Part shown: positions 42,829 to 51,214 of the stretch, piece after piece
How positions within the stretch are numbered: position 1 is the first letter of the stretch
Layout of the letters: every line of letters starts with the position of its first letter
Source: Planomonospora sp. ID67723
GTDB taxonomy: Bacteria > Actinomycetota > Actinomycetes > Streptosporangiales > Streptosporangiaceae
Direction of reading: 5' to 3'
DNA: 64,000 bases
Assembly: GCF_015711605.1 (NCBI RefSeq)
Contig: NZ_JABTEZ010000002.1
Location: 1,240,001-1,304,000, forward strand
Program-made: the position numbers and the translations under genes
The notes under the pieces: generated by a model
Told to the model about the DNA's origin: nothing
Seen by the model: the letters and a program-made list of their open reading frames with translations, nothing else
Databases searched by the model: none

Positions 42829-44055
42829 TCAGTAGTCCGGGTTGTTGGTCAGCGGAATCTCGATGCTGATCTGCCGCGCTTCGGACAGGTAGATCAGGAC
42901 TATCTTGCGAAGGAGCTCGTCGAAGAGCCAGTAGGTGTTGTCCGCCCCGGGGAACGTCTTGAGCACGCCTTCGCGGACGGCGATGAAGGGCTCCCAGAGC
43001 GTGTCGAGGATCCCGTCCCAGAACGGATACCGGGAGATCTCCAGCCACTCGGCGATCTGGTCGCCGAGCAGGAAGCGCGTGAACGCGCCGAGTACGCGCT
43101 TGCTGAGGATGCCGGCATCCAGCGCGGCGCCGAGGTTGAGGAGGATGTCGGCCAGCTTGATGCCCTCGGGCGTCGGGGCCAGCACCGGGTCCAGGACCTG
43201 CCTGGCCTGGGAATTGGCCTCGTCCCACGACGCGGGGATGTATTCGTCCTTGATGCCGAGCATGTGCGCGGCCAGCTGCCACGAGTGCAGGAAGGCCACG
43301 GACTCGTTGGCGGGGATCGGCACCTTCCATGCGGTCAGGTTCTTCATGACGGTCGTGGGCAGGCTGTGCCAGGTGACCATCATGTCCGCCTGGCTGATCG
43401 GAATCTCCTCGTCGGCGGACTTCTGCCAGTGCGGGGACTTCGGCAGCAGGTGGCGCACGGCCGCGTGCACCAGCCGGGTCTTGACGCAGGTCACGATCAT
43501 CTCGCCGTCGGCGTCGTAAGCTTTCCTGGACCCGATGTCGTATCCGAGCTTGGCGGTCTTGGAGATGCGGTCCTTCATGTCCGCGCCGCCCTTGGAGTAG
43601 TAGACCGCGCGAGCCTCCTTGGGGATGACCGTGCTCATCATGCCGCTGGCGAAGCCGTACAGCACGCCGAGGTAGAGCCCCCGCTTGTCGTTGAACTCGA
43701 CCGCGGTGGCGAGCTTGCCCCTGTCGGCCCACGACGGCAGCCGGCGGGCTCGCTCCATGAAGTCCCGCAGGTCCGCCGGCAGTCCGGCCGGCAGCGGCTG
43801 GCCGTTCTTGGTCCAGGTCCGTAACAGGGCGTTGACCCTGGGCACGTCGCCCCGGTCGATCAGCGAGGCGACCAGCGGGTCGGCCTCCTCGTCCCATACC
43901 CACCGCGGGTCGATGCCCGCCCCTGTGCCCGCCACCGAGCCACTGGGCGACCACGTCCAGACGCGCGCCTGTGCAGGTGTCGCGACGCTCAGCGCACCGA
44001 GTGCGCCCAACGTCCCGCCCGCCTTGAGCATGTCGCGCCTGCTGAGTTTGTCCAT
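42829..44055 (-). CDS. lcp: Latex-clearing protein (rubber oxygenase) Lcp, copy 2
   Basis: 408 residues, highly similar to the downstream copy throughout, so a tandem duplication. Tat signal 'LSRRDMLKAGG'. The functional residues are again in register with Streptomyces K30 Lcp: E147, R163, K166, T167 and haem ligand H197, in 'STVIPKEARAVYY', 'KDRISKTAKLG' and 'CVKTRLVHAAVRHLLPKS'. The ATG at 44055 follows a GGACGGAGG sequence. It is separated from copy 1 by ~206 bp and diverges from the tetR gene, so it probably has its own promoter. Two enzymes may differ in polymer preference or product length. Confidence 0.94.
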   Translation of the reverse strand: MDKLSRRDMLKAGGTLGALGALSVATPAQARVWTWSPSGSVAGTGAGIDPRWVWDEEADPLVASLIDRGDVPRVNALLRTWTKNGQPLPAGLPADLRDFMERARRLPSWADRGKLATAVEFNDKRGLYLGVLYGFASGMMSTVIPKEARAVYYSKGGADMKDRISKTAKLGYDIGSRKAYDADGEMIVTCVKTRLVHAAVRHLLPKSPHWQKSADEEIPISQADMMVTWHSLPTTVMKNLTAWKVPIPANESVAFLHSWQLAAHMLGIKDEYIPASWDEANSQARQVLDPVLAPTPEGIKLADILLNLGAALDAGILSKRVLGAFTRFLLGDQIAEWLEISRYPFWDGILDTLWEPFIAVREGVLKTFPGADNTYWLFDELLRKIVLIYLSEARQISIEIPLTNNPDY

Positions 44056-44099
44056 GCCTCCGTCCCTCCTCCTCGTGAGGCCGAGAGCACTGCTGGTAC

Positions 44100-44126
44100 G
44101 ATGAAACATAAGGTGAATCTGTGTAC
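44100..44126. promoter_or_regulatory. Shared motif in the lcp copy 2 / tetR intergenic region
   Basis: The sequence from GATGAAACATAAGG to TGTGTAC matches the lcp copy 1 upstream region at most positions and lies at the same distance (~45 bp) from its start codon. On the minus strand it holds TATGTT as a -10-like hexamer with TTGGTG upstream. Its position between divergent lcp and tetR fits a TetR operator. Confidence 0.5.
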
Positions 44127-44213
44127 CACCAATACAGCACAGTGTGTCGGGCATCACAAGACCGTGGCGGCGGCTGCTGGCGATTGAGGCAGAATCAATC
44201 ACAGGAGGTGATC

Positions 44214-44894
44214 GTGGAATCTGCGCTGTCCGTGCTCATGGCGCCGTCGGACTCGGAGTCGTTGCTGGAGCGCGCGTACATTGATGCCGTCGAACGGGTT
44301 GACGACATGGACGAGACCCGTGCCCGCATCCTCGACGCGGCGTATGAGCAGTTCTGCCGCATGGGCATCCGGCGGTCCACCATGGAGGACGTGGCCCGCC
44401 GGGCCGGGGTTTCGCGGATCACGGTCTACCGGCGGTTCGCCACGAAGGACGCGCTGGTCGAACACGTGGTACGCCGAGAGTTCCGCCGGTATTTCGACCA
44501 GTTCCTCGTCGACATCGAACAAGCCCACACCGCCGCCGACCGGGCGGTCCTGGGCTTTGTGAGCTCATTGCGCGCCATCCGGCGCAACCCGTTGATCGGC
44601 GGTCTGATCGCCGCGGAACCGGATCTGATCGTACCCTCCATGATCAGCGACGGAGGCCGGACCCTCGCCACCGTGCGGCAGTTCGTCGCGGGCCAGCTCC
44701 GCCACGAGCAACGCGCGGGTAACGTGCCGAGCGGCTTGGACGCCGACCTCGTGGCCGAACTGATGGTCCGGATCTCCGCCTCCTTCCTGGCGATCCCCAG
44801 CCACATCATCGACCTCGACGACGACGAGCAGCTGGCTGCGGTGGCCCGGCGGTTCCTCGTGCCCATGCTGGAACCGGCCGGCTCCCCGGACTGA
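44214..44894 (+). CDS. TetR family regulator of the lcp/oxi cluster
   Basis: 226 residues from a GTG preceded by AGGAGGTGATC, a near-perfect ribosome site, which favours this start over frames reading further upstream. After a ~35-residue leader the TetR helix-turn-helix runs 'GIRRSTMEDVARRAGVSRIT' then 'VYRRFATKDALVEHVV'. The C-terminal ligand domain is all helical. It diverges from lcp copy 2, the arrangement of LcpR-type repressors in rubber-degrading actinomycetes. It probably represses lcp-oxi transcription until a rubber degradation product binds. Confidence 0.9.
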   Translation: MESALSVLMAPSDSESLLERAYIDAVERVDDMDETRARILDAAYEQFCRMGIRRSTMEDVARRAGVSRITVYRRFATKDALVEHVVRREFRRYFDQFLVDIEQAHTAADRAVLGFVSSLRAIRRNPLIGGLIAAEPDLIVPSMISDGGRTLATVRQFVAGQLRHEQRAGNVPSGLDADLVAELMVRISASFLAIPSHIIDLDDDEQLAAVARRFLVPMLEPAGSPD

Positions 44895-45096
44895 CCGCAG
44901 GCAAGAGGGCATCGTGGAGCGGCGGCGAAGCACTCCCGAACATGATGTACTCCCTGCCGCCGCCGGCCACTGCCGCCGCCGACCCGCCGACGGCCTTCGG
45001 CTGCTCGGTCTCACGGCATGAGAGCGCTTTGGGTCTCCCGGTGGGGGCTTCTCGGAAGGCGCCACGCATCATCCGAGGGGTGTCATACCGTCTGCC

Positions 45097-45117
45097 GCCG
45101 GGCGTCACGCCCGGCGA
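45097..45117. terminator. GC hairpin, possible terminator
   Basis: CGCCGGGCG and CGCCCGGCG form a perfect 9-bp stem around TCA, 203 bp after the tetR stop. There is no T-tract, so its function as a terminator is uncertain. Confidence 0.45.
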
Positions 45118-45147
45118 GCCGAACCGCGGGGGCCGTAGGATCCCCGT

Positions 45148-45191
45148 CTACCGCGGCAGGTGGAGCCGCGCTACCGCGGCAGGCGGAGCCG
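45148..45191. repeat. Direct repeat, two 21-bp units
   Basis: CTACCGCGGCAGGTGGAGCCG is repeated with one base change after a 2-bp gap (period 23 bp). It is intergenic; its role is unknown. Confidence 0.7.
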
Positions 45192-45611
45192 AGTTTCAAC
45201 CCAGCGGATGTATGCTGCGAGCCCTCTCCGGACTAATGTTCCCCCAGCGGCCTCTCGTATGGACATCTGGAATCCGGCTGCCCTCAAAGGGAAGGTTCAA
45301 TGCACATGAGTCCGGCTCATACTGGCTTTACCGGCCGGAACGATCCGGTCCTGCTCGTGAATAGGCGTCGGCTATCCGATCTCGTCGCATGAGAACGTTG
45401 TGACGCTGTTCCATCTCGGACGAGGGCGCCGGTGTATCCACCACGGCCGGCACGACCTCATGGCGTGACCGGTCCGCTGCCTCGCAATGAGATCCGCTTT
45501 TCGGTGAATCGCCGTCTCCTGCATCCGGCGACTCCGCTCCACAGGATTTTGAAGGTCCATTCCCTGTGCCGGTTTCGTGGGCGCGTAGGAGAATCAGGAG
45601 AAAGGGCCTGC

Positions 45612-46760
45612 ATGAGAGCAGCACTCGCCGTCATCTCCACTCTGCTCGTGGCTGTGCTGACGGCCTGCGGCACACTGCCGGACGGAGCCGGGAGCGGCAG
45701 CCGGGAGCGCCGGCCCTCCGCGGCCCAGCGGTCCGCCCCGCCGGTCGCCGCCTCATCTCAACCCCCCGCAGAGCACGAAACCGCCTCGCCGCAGCCCGCC
45801 GCCGAACCGGCCGGCTGTCCTCGCGGCCAGCTCATCCCCGCCCTGGAGATCCCGGCCGTGCACGCCGAACCGGTCCACGTCCCCGAGATGACGATCGGCG
45901 GTGAGAAGGTGCCGGCGGTCACCGTTCCCGGGGTGGACATCCCGGCCCAGCGGATTCCCGCCCAGTGCACCGAGATCAAGCCCGCCCCCGGCGGCTGCCT
46001 CGGCGCGGCCAGTATCCCGCCGGTGACGATCCCGGCCGTGGAGATCCCTGCGGTGGAGATTCCGGGGGTGAACGCGGGCGGCGTCAGAATCGACCCTGTG
46101 CGCACCGAGGCTGTCAGCGCCGAGGCGGTTCACGCTGAAGGCGTCTCCACGCCTGAGGTGTGTCAGACCAAGCCGAAAGACGGCGGAATCGTCCCGTTCG
46201 TGATCAGGCCGTTCGTGATCAGACCGTTCGTCATCCGCCCCTTCGTCATCCGTCCTTCGAAGTGCAACGATCAGGGCGAATGCGTCCCCAGCGTGGAGGT
46301 GCCCGCGGTGGAGGTGAAGGCCGTCGAGGTGAAGGCCGTGGAGATCCCCGCAGCCGAGCTGAAGATGTACGAGATCGGCGAGAGCGAGGTCCTGGAAGGC
46401 GAGGGCGCGATCGCCTTCAGCCTCAACGCGGATGTCCTGTTCGACTTCGACAGCGCCGTCGTCAAACCGGCCGCTGCGGCCGAGCTGAAGCGCATCGCCC
46501 GTCAGATCACCGGGAAGTCCGCCCCGGACGCGGCTGTTCGCGTCGACGGCCACACCGACTCCCGGGGCGAGGGCGCCTACAACATGACCCTGTCCCGGAA
46601 ACGCGCGCGGGCCGTCCTGGAATGGCTGGCCACCGAGGGCGGGCTGGACCGCTCACGGCTTGAGGCCGCCGGGTACGGCGAGAGCAAGCCGGTCCAGCCG
46701 AACAGCACCGAGGAGGGCCAGACGAAGAACCGCCGTGTGGTGATCTCCACCGGCACCTGA
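45612..46760 (+). CDS. OmpA-family lipoprotein with pentapeptide-like repeats
   Basis: 382 residues. The lipoprotein signal ends in L-T-A-C (C19). A Pro-rich region leads into a long repetitive section. It contains many VEIPAVEIP-like units, then F-V-I-R-P four times around residues 195-216, then VEVPAVEVKAVEVK. The C-terminal ~125 residues form an OmpA/MotB-type peptidoglycan-binding domain with 'VRVDGHTDSRGEGAYNMTLS' and 'AAGYGESKPV'. It is predicted to be membrane-anchored by lipid and bound to peptidoglycan. The repeats could form an elongated beta-solenoid spacer between the two. The role is structural or envelope-linked by inference. Confidence 0.87.
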   Translation: MRAALAVISTLLVAVLTACGTLPDGAGSGSRERRPSAAQRSAPPVAASSQPPAEHETASPQPAAEPAGCPRGQLIPALEIPAVHAEPVHVPEMTIGGEKVPAVTVPGVDIPAQRIPAQCTEIKPAPGGCLGAASIPPVTIPAVEIPAVEIPGVNAGGVRIDPVRTEAVSAEAVHAEGVSTPEVCQTKPKDGGIVPFVIRPFVIRPFVIRPFVIRPSKCNDQGECVPSVEVPAVEVKAVEVKAVEIPAAELKMYEIGESEVLEGEGAIAFSLNADVLFDFDSAVVKPAAAAELKRIARQITGKSAPDAAVRVDGHTDSRGEGAYNMTLSRKRARAVLEWLATEGGLDRSRLEAAGYGESKPVQPNSTEEGQTKNRRVVISTGT

Positions 46761-47062
46761 GTCCGGGCCGTCGCCTCGTCCGGCTCACGTTCGTCCCACC
46801 AGGGGAGAACACTTCAGCCTTGACCCTGGAGACCGGGAAGGTGGTGGTCCGGCTCAGCCGCTTCCCTCAGCCGCGGCCACGCAGGCCATTCTCGTACTGC
46901 AGGCCACCGAAGCCGACCGCTGCCCAGCGACTCCGAGCGTGCCTGCCTGGCGGTGGCCCAGACGCTGCCGGCCCGGCGCCTTCGGTGATCGTCCGGAACG
47001 CTCGCCATTGTGGGATCCGGCGATTCTGCATCGTATTCTCACACTCTCTGCGCCCGACCGTC

Positions 47063-47521
47063 ATGGGATTCTGTTTTGATTGCGTCGTGACTGAGGGAAA
47101 CGCTCCGGGAACGAATGATGCGTTCTGGGTCATGGGCTGCGGAATGCTGGTCGCCGTCGCGTTGACCTGCGCGACGCTCGGGACGTTCGTCGATATTGTT
47201 CTGGTGGTTCGAACGCAACACCATTGCCTCGGTGACCTGAGCGCCGGAGAAGGGTTCGCCGGGTTCGTCTGGGCGACGAGCCGCCTCCTCATATTTCCGA
47301 TCGTTGCAGGCGGCTCGGCTCTCGCTTCCTTGCCGATCAGCCTGATCGCCCACCTGCCGTGGTTCGCGAGACATGTTTGGCTGAAGGCCGTCCTGATGCT
47401 TATCGCCGTTCTCGTCGCTGCGGCCGGTCCGATGGCAATGATTGTTCACGGCGTAGCCGCCGAAGGAACTCCGGGCAATTGCATCCCGCCCTGGTGGCCA
47501 TCATGGCTCCCTCTGCAGTAA
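47063..47521 (+). CDS. Hypothetical membrane protein
   Basis: 152 residues from an ATG at 47063; a GTG at 47087 is an alternative. About three or four hydrophobic segments are visible (around 25-50, 70-95 and 110-130). I do not recognise the family. The frame is open further upstream, but those codons look non-coding. 46761-47062 has no other supported feature. Confidence 0.55.
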   Translation: MGFCFDCVVTEGNAPGTNDAFWVMGCGMLVAVALTCATLGTFVDIVLVVRTQHHCLGDLSAGEGFAGFVWATSRLLIFPIVAGGSALASLPISLIAHLPWFARHVWLKAVLMLIAVLVAAAGPMAMIVHGVAAEGTPGNCIPPWWPSWLPLQ

Positions 47522-47717
47522 GGCGTGGAGTTTCGCGCACCAGCGCCGTGCCCAGTGCGGACCGCGGTGTCGGAAGGAAGCGTCAACAGACGCTTCTCGA
47601 TCGAGCCGATGACGGTGTCGAACGACGAGTGGGGCCGCCGGGTCGCCCCCGGGCCGCCGTCGAACAGGGTGTCGCCGTCCGCCGGTCCGGTCCCGCCGGC
47701 CCATGCGCCCGCGGATG

Positions 47718-50366
47718 TCAGGGAACGCGGGCCGGAAGGCCCGCTGCCGGCGGACCGAAGAAGGCAGGAGGCCGGGCGGCCGGGTCGTCGGCGGGATCCC
47801 GGAAGGCGTCCTGGAAGCGGTGGCGTCCGGAGCCGACCTCGATCCCGCGTGCGGGATCGGAGGGGAGGACGACCGTGGCCGTCGCACCGGCGGGGACGAC
47901 GACCTCCAGCTGGAGGCGGCCGTCGGCACGTTCCCAGCGCACCTCCGCCCTGCCGTACGGGGTCAGGTGCGCGGCGGAGGCGCGGCGCAGGCCGCCGCCG
48001 GGCAGCGGGCGCACCAGGATGCGCCGGTATCCCGGGGCGGCGGGGGCCAGGCCGGCGACCGTGCGGTGCAGGAAGTCGGCGACCGCGCCGAGAGCGTAGT
48101 GGTTGAAGGAGGTCATGTCCCCGGGGTTGACGGTGCCGTCGGGCAGCATGCTGTCCCAGCGCTCCCAGACCGTCGTCGCCCCCATGTCCACCGGGTACAG
48201 CCAGGACGGGCATTCGCGCTGCATGAGCAGGTGGTAGGCGTCGTCAGGGGCCCCGGCGTCGACGAGGGCGTCGCAGATGAGAGGTGTGCCGACGAAGCCG
48301 GTTCCGATGCGGTGACCGTTCTCCCGGACGAGCTCGACCAGCCGCCGGCCCGCCCGGGCGCGGTGCCCCTCTCCGGCGATGAGCCCGAAGCGCAGGGCGA
48401 GCGCGTAGGCGGTGGGGGAGTCACTGACCAGGCGGCCCGAGGGAGAGACGTATTCGGAGGTGAAGGCGGCGCGCACGCGGCCGGCGAGCTCGCTGTAGCG
48501 GCGGTGGTCCTTGTCCTCGCCCAGCAGCGCGGCCGTCTCCGACAGCAGGCGCGCCGAGTGCGCCAGGTAGGCGGTGGAGACGAGGAAGCGGTCGGTGCGG
48601 GCCTCGAAGGGGCGATCCGGGGGAGCGGTGGGGTCCAGCCAGTCGCCGAGCTGGAAACCCTCGTCCCACAGGTGCTCGTCTCCGGCGCGTTCGGCACACT
48701 GCTCGACCCAGCCCTTCATGCTGGGGTACTGCCTGCGCAGCATTTCCAGGTCGCCGTAGCGTTCGTACAGGGTCCACGGCACGATGACGGCGGCGTCGCC
48801 CCAGGCGGCGACGGGCTCGGCAGGGAACAGCAGCTGGATCCACGGCACGTAGACCGGGACCGTGCCGAGCTCGGCCTGTTCGGCCGCCAGGTCGGCCAGC
48901 CAGGAGGCCAGCATGCCCGCGCAGCCGTACAGGAAGGTCGCGGTGGGGGCGAAGACCTGGATGTCGCCGGTCCAGCCCAGGCGCTCGTCGCGCTGCGGGC
49001 AGTCGGTGGGGATGTCGACGAAGTTGCCGCGCATGCTCCACACCACGTTGCCGTGGAGCCGGTTCAGGTCACCGTCGGAGGTGTCGAACCAGCCGGTCCG
49101 CTCCATGTCGGTGTGGCAGACCACGGCGCGGACCGCCCCGGGCTCGATCGGACCCGGCCAACCCTCGATCTCGGCGTAGCGGAAGCCGTGGATGGTGAAG
49201 CGCGGTTCCCACTCCTCCACGCCGCCGCCGCGCAGGGTGTAGCTGTCGACGGAGGAGGCGGCGCGCAGCGGCCGCACGCACAGCTCGCCGTCCTCCAGCA
49301 CTTCGGCGTGGCGCAGGGTGATGGTACGGCCGGCCTCGCCGCGAACCCGGATGTGCAGCCGTCCGGCGAGGTTCTGGCCGAAGTCCAGGATCGTCTTCCC
49401 GGAGGGGGAGGTGATGACCTCCCGCACGTCCCGGTACTCGATCCGGCGCACAGGCGGCCCGGTGGGCGCCACGAGCAGGGTGGGATCGTGCTCCACGGCG
49501 TGGACCGGCTCCCACGCCGAGTCGTCGAAGGCGGGCAGGGACCAGCCTCGGTGCTCCAGCCGGGCGTCGTACCGTTCGCCCTCGTAGAGGCCGGCGGCGG
49601 TGACGGGACTCGGTGCACAGCGCCAGCTTCCATCGGTGACCACCAGGTCGGAGGTGCCGTCGGCGTAGCTGATCTCCAGCTGGGCGATGAGCGCGGTACG
49701 GTCGCCGTACAGCCGGGTCCTGCCGCCCTCGAAGCCCACCTTGCCGCGGAACCAGCCGTCGCCGAGCCAGGCGCCGACGGCGTTCGAGCCGACGGCGAGA
49801 GCCGCGGTCACGTCGAAGGTCTGGTAGCGCAGCCGGTGGGAGTAGCTGGTCCAGCCCGGCGCCAGGACGTGGTCGCCGACGCGCCGCCCGTTGATCTCCA
49901 GCTCGTACAGGCCGTGGGCGGTGACGTACAGGCGGGCTCCGGCCACCGGAGCGCGCACGGTGAAGTCGCGCCGCAGCAGCAGCGCGGGACCGGCCGGCGC
50001 GCCCAGCAGTTCCAACGGCGGTACGGCGGCCGCGGCCCGCCACTCGGCCGGGTCGAGCAGTCCCGCCTCCACCCATGACCAAGGGCTCCAGCCGCTGGTC
50101 GAACCGTCGTGTCCGTGCACGCGCACCCGGGCTCCGCGCCGCTCGCGCGAGCCCAGCTTCGTGCCCGGCCAGGGGACCAGCACCGACTGCTCCGAGTCGA
50201 CCGGGCCGGTCGTCGTCCCGTCGCTGAGCTCGATCTCGTACGCCCGCTGCCGCCAGCCGGGGATATCGGTGGTGGCGGTCCAGGACAGGCGCGGGGCGCT
50301 CTCGCCGATGCCGATGGGACGGCGGTGGTGCTCGAAGGAGGGGGTGGCGACGTTCAGGAAGGTCAC
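47718..50366 (-). CDS. Alpha-L-rhamnosidase (GH78)
   Basis: 882 residues without a signal peptide, so likely intracellular. The N-terminal beta domain starts 'VTFLNVATPSFEHHRRPIGI'. The catalytic (alpha/alpha)6 barrel carries 'DCPQRDERLGWTGDIQVF' (about residues 452-469), the GH78 signature with the general-acid Asp/Glu cluster, and 'GATTVWERWDSM' near residue 730. The GTG at 50366 has AAGGAG upstream. A longer frame to 50954 is rejected because it would overlap the permease gene. It is the last gene of the transporter operon and should release L-rhamnose from imported plant oligosaccharides or glycosides. Confidence 0.93.
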   Translation of the reverse strand: MTFLNVATPSFEHHRRPIGIGESAPRLSWTATTDIPGWRQRAYEIELSDGTTTGPVDSEQSVLVPWPGTKLGSRERRGARVRVHGHDGSTSGWSPWSWVEAGLLDPAEWRAAAAVPPLELLGAPAGPALLLRRDFTVRAPVAGARLYVTAHGLYELEINGRRVGDHVLAPGWTSYSHRLRYQTFDVTAALAVGSNAVGAWLGDGWFRGKVGFEGGRTRLYGDRTALIAQLEISYADGTSDLVVTDGSWRCAPSPVTAAGLYEGERYDARLEHRGWSLPAFDDSAWEPVHAVEHDPTLLVAPTGPPVRRIEYRDVREVITSPSGKTILDFGQNLAGRLHIRVRGEAGRTITLRHAEVLEDGELCVRPLRAASSVDSYTLRGGGVEEWEPRFTIHGFRYAEIEGWPGPIEPGAVRAVVCHTDMERTGWFDTSDGDLNRLHGNVVWSMRGNFVDIPTDCPQRDERLGWTGDIQVFAPTATFLYGCAGMLASWLADLAAEQAELGTVPVYVPWIQLLFPAEPVAAWGDAAVIVPWTLYERYGDLEMLRRQYPSMKGWVEQCAERAGDEHLWDEGFQLGDWLDPTAPPDRPFEARTDRFLVSTAYLAHSARLLSETAALLGEDKDHRRYSELAGRVRAAFTSEYVSPSGRLVSDSPTAYALALRFGLIAGEGHRARAGRRLVELVRENGHRIGTGFVGTPLICDALVDAGAPDDAYHLLMQRECPSWLYPVDMGATTVWERWDSMLPDGTVNPGDMTSFNHYALGAVADFLHRTVAGLAPAAPGYRRILVRPLPGGGLRRASAAHLTPYGRAEVRWERADGRLQLEVVVPAGATATVVLPSDPARGIEVGSGRHRFQDAFRDPADDPAARPPAFFGPPAAGLPARVP

Positions 50367-50386
50367 GGGCGTGGTGCTCCTTGTGC

Positions 50387-51214
50387 TCAGCCCTTGACGG
50401 CACCGGCGGTCATGCCGGCGACGATCTTGCGGTTGAAGAAGACGAAGGCCAGCAGCGGCGGAACGGTGATCAGCACGATGTCCATGAACAGCAGGTTCCA
50501 CTGGGTGCTGTACTGACTCTGGAAGTTGTAGAGGGTGACCTGCACGGTGGCGTTCTCGTCGCCGGGCAGGAAGTACAGCGGGTTGACGAAGTCGTTGAAG
50601 ACCGCCACCGACTGGGTGAGGATGACGGTGATCGTCACCGGCTTGAGCAGCGGGAAGATCACCTTGAAGAACAGGGCGAACCCGCTGCATCCGTCGATCA
50701 TCGCGGCCTCGTCCAGCTCGCGGGGAATGGCCGCGATGAACGCGCGGAACAGCAGCACCGCGTAGGACAGGCCGAAGGCGACCTCGACCAGGACGAGCCC
50801 GGGCAGCGTCTTGAACAGCCCCAGCGCCTGCAGCAGCCAGATGGTCGGCACGATCGCCGGCGGGATGATCAGCCCGGACAGCACCAGGAAGTTGGCCAGG
50901 GCGCCGATCTTCCCGGTCCGGCGCTGCAGGACGTATCCGGCCATGGCGGCGCACACCACGATCAGGGTGACCGACGCCACGGTGAGGATCGTGCTGTTGA
51001 CGTAGGCGCGCAGCAGCACGTAGTCCCGTGCCGAGATCACCTCGACGAGGTTGTCCACGATCGGCCAGCTGGCCGGCCAGGAGAAGTCCAGATCGGCGGC
51101 CTGTTTCTCGTCCTTGACGGCCGTCAGCAGCATGAAGGAGAAGGGGAGCAGGAAGACCACGGCGGCCACGGCGAACGCGGCGGCTTCGGCACCGGCCCTG
51201 CGCAGGTTTCTCAT
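50387..51214 (-). CDS. Carbohydrate ABC transporter permease (MalG type), rhamnosidase operon
   Basis: 275 residues, six membrane segments, EAA loop 'ELDEAAMIDGCSGFALFFKV' near residue 175. The ATG overlaps the MalF-type stop as ATGA. It is followed by the rhamnosidase gene after 20 bp. No ATPase gene is in the operon. Confidence 0.93.
   Translation of the reverse strand: MRNLRRAGAEAAAFAVAAVVFLLPFSFMLLTAVKDEKQAADLDFSWPASWPIVDNLVEVISARDYVLLRAYVNSTILTVASVTLIVVCAAMAGYVLQRRTGKIGALANFLVLSGLIIPPAIVPTIWLLQALGLFKTLPGLVLVEVAFGLSYAVLLFRAFIAAIPRELDEAAMIDGCSGFALFFKVIFPLLKPVTITVILTQSVAVFNDFVNPLYFLPGDENATVQVTLYNFQSQYSTQWNLLFMDIVLITVPPLLAFVFFNRKIVAGMTAGAVKG

Larger units (their letters stand above)
44895..45611. 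other. 717-bp region without a supported gene
   Basis: No frame has convincing codon bias. The region holds a strong GC hairpin (45097-45117) and a 23-bp-period direct repeat (45148-45191). A lower-GC leader-like stretch (45200-45600) may carry the promoter and 5' leader of the OmpA-family lipoprotein gene. No known riboswitch family was recognised. Confidence 0.5.

Noticed and set aside
46190-46260. Short DNA repeats considered as a CRISPR-like array
   Set aside because: They are contiguous 15-bp units in frame encoding FVIRP, without spacers, inside a gene.
50367-50954. N-terminal extension of the GH78 frame
   Set aside because: It would overlap most of the downstream half of the MalG-type permease gene out of frame; the GTG at 50366 with AAGGAG is preferred.
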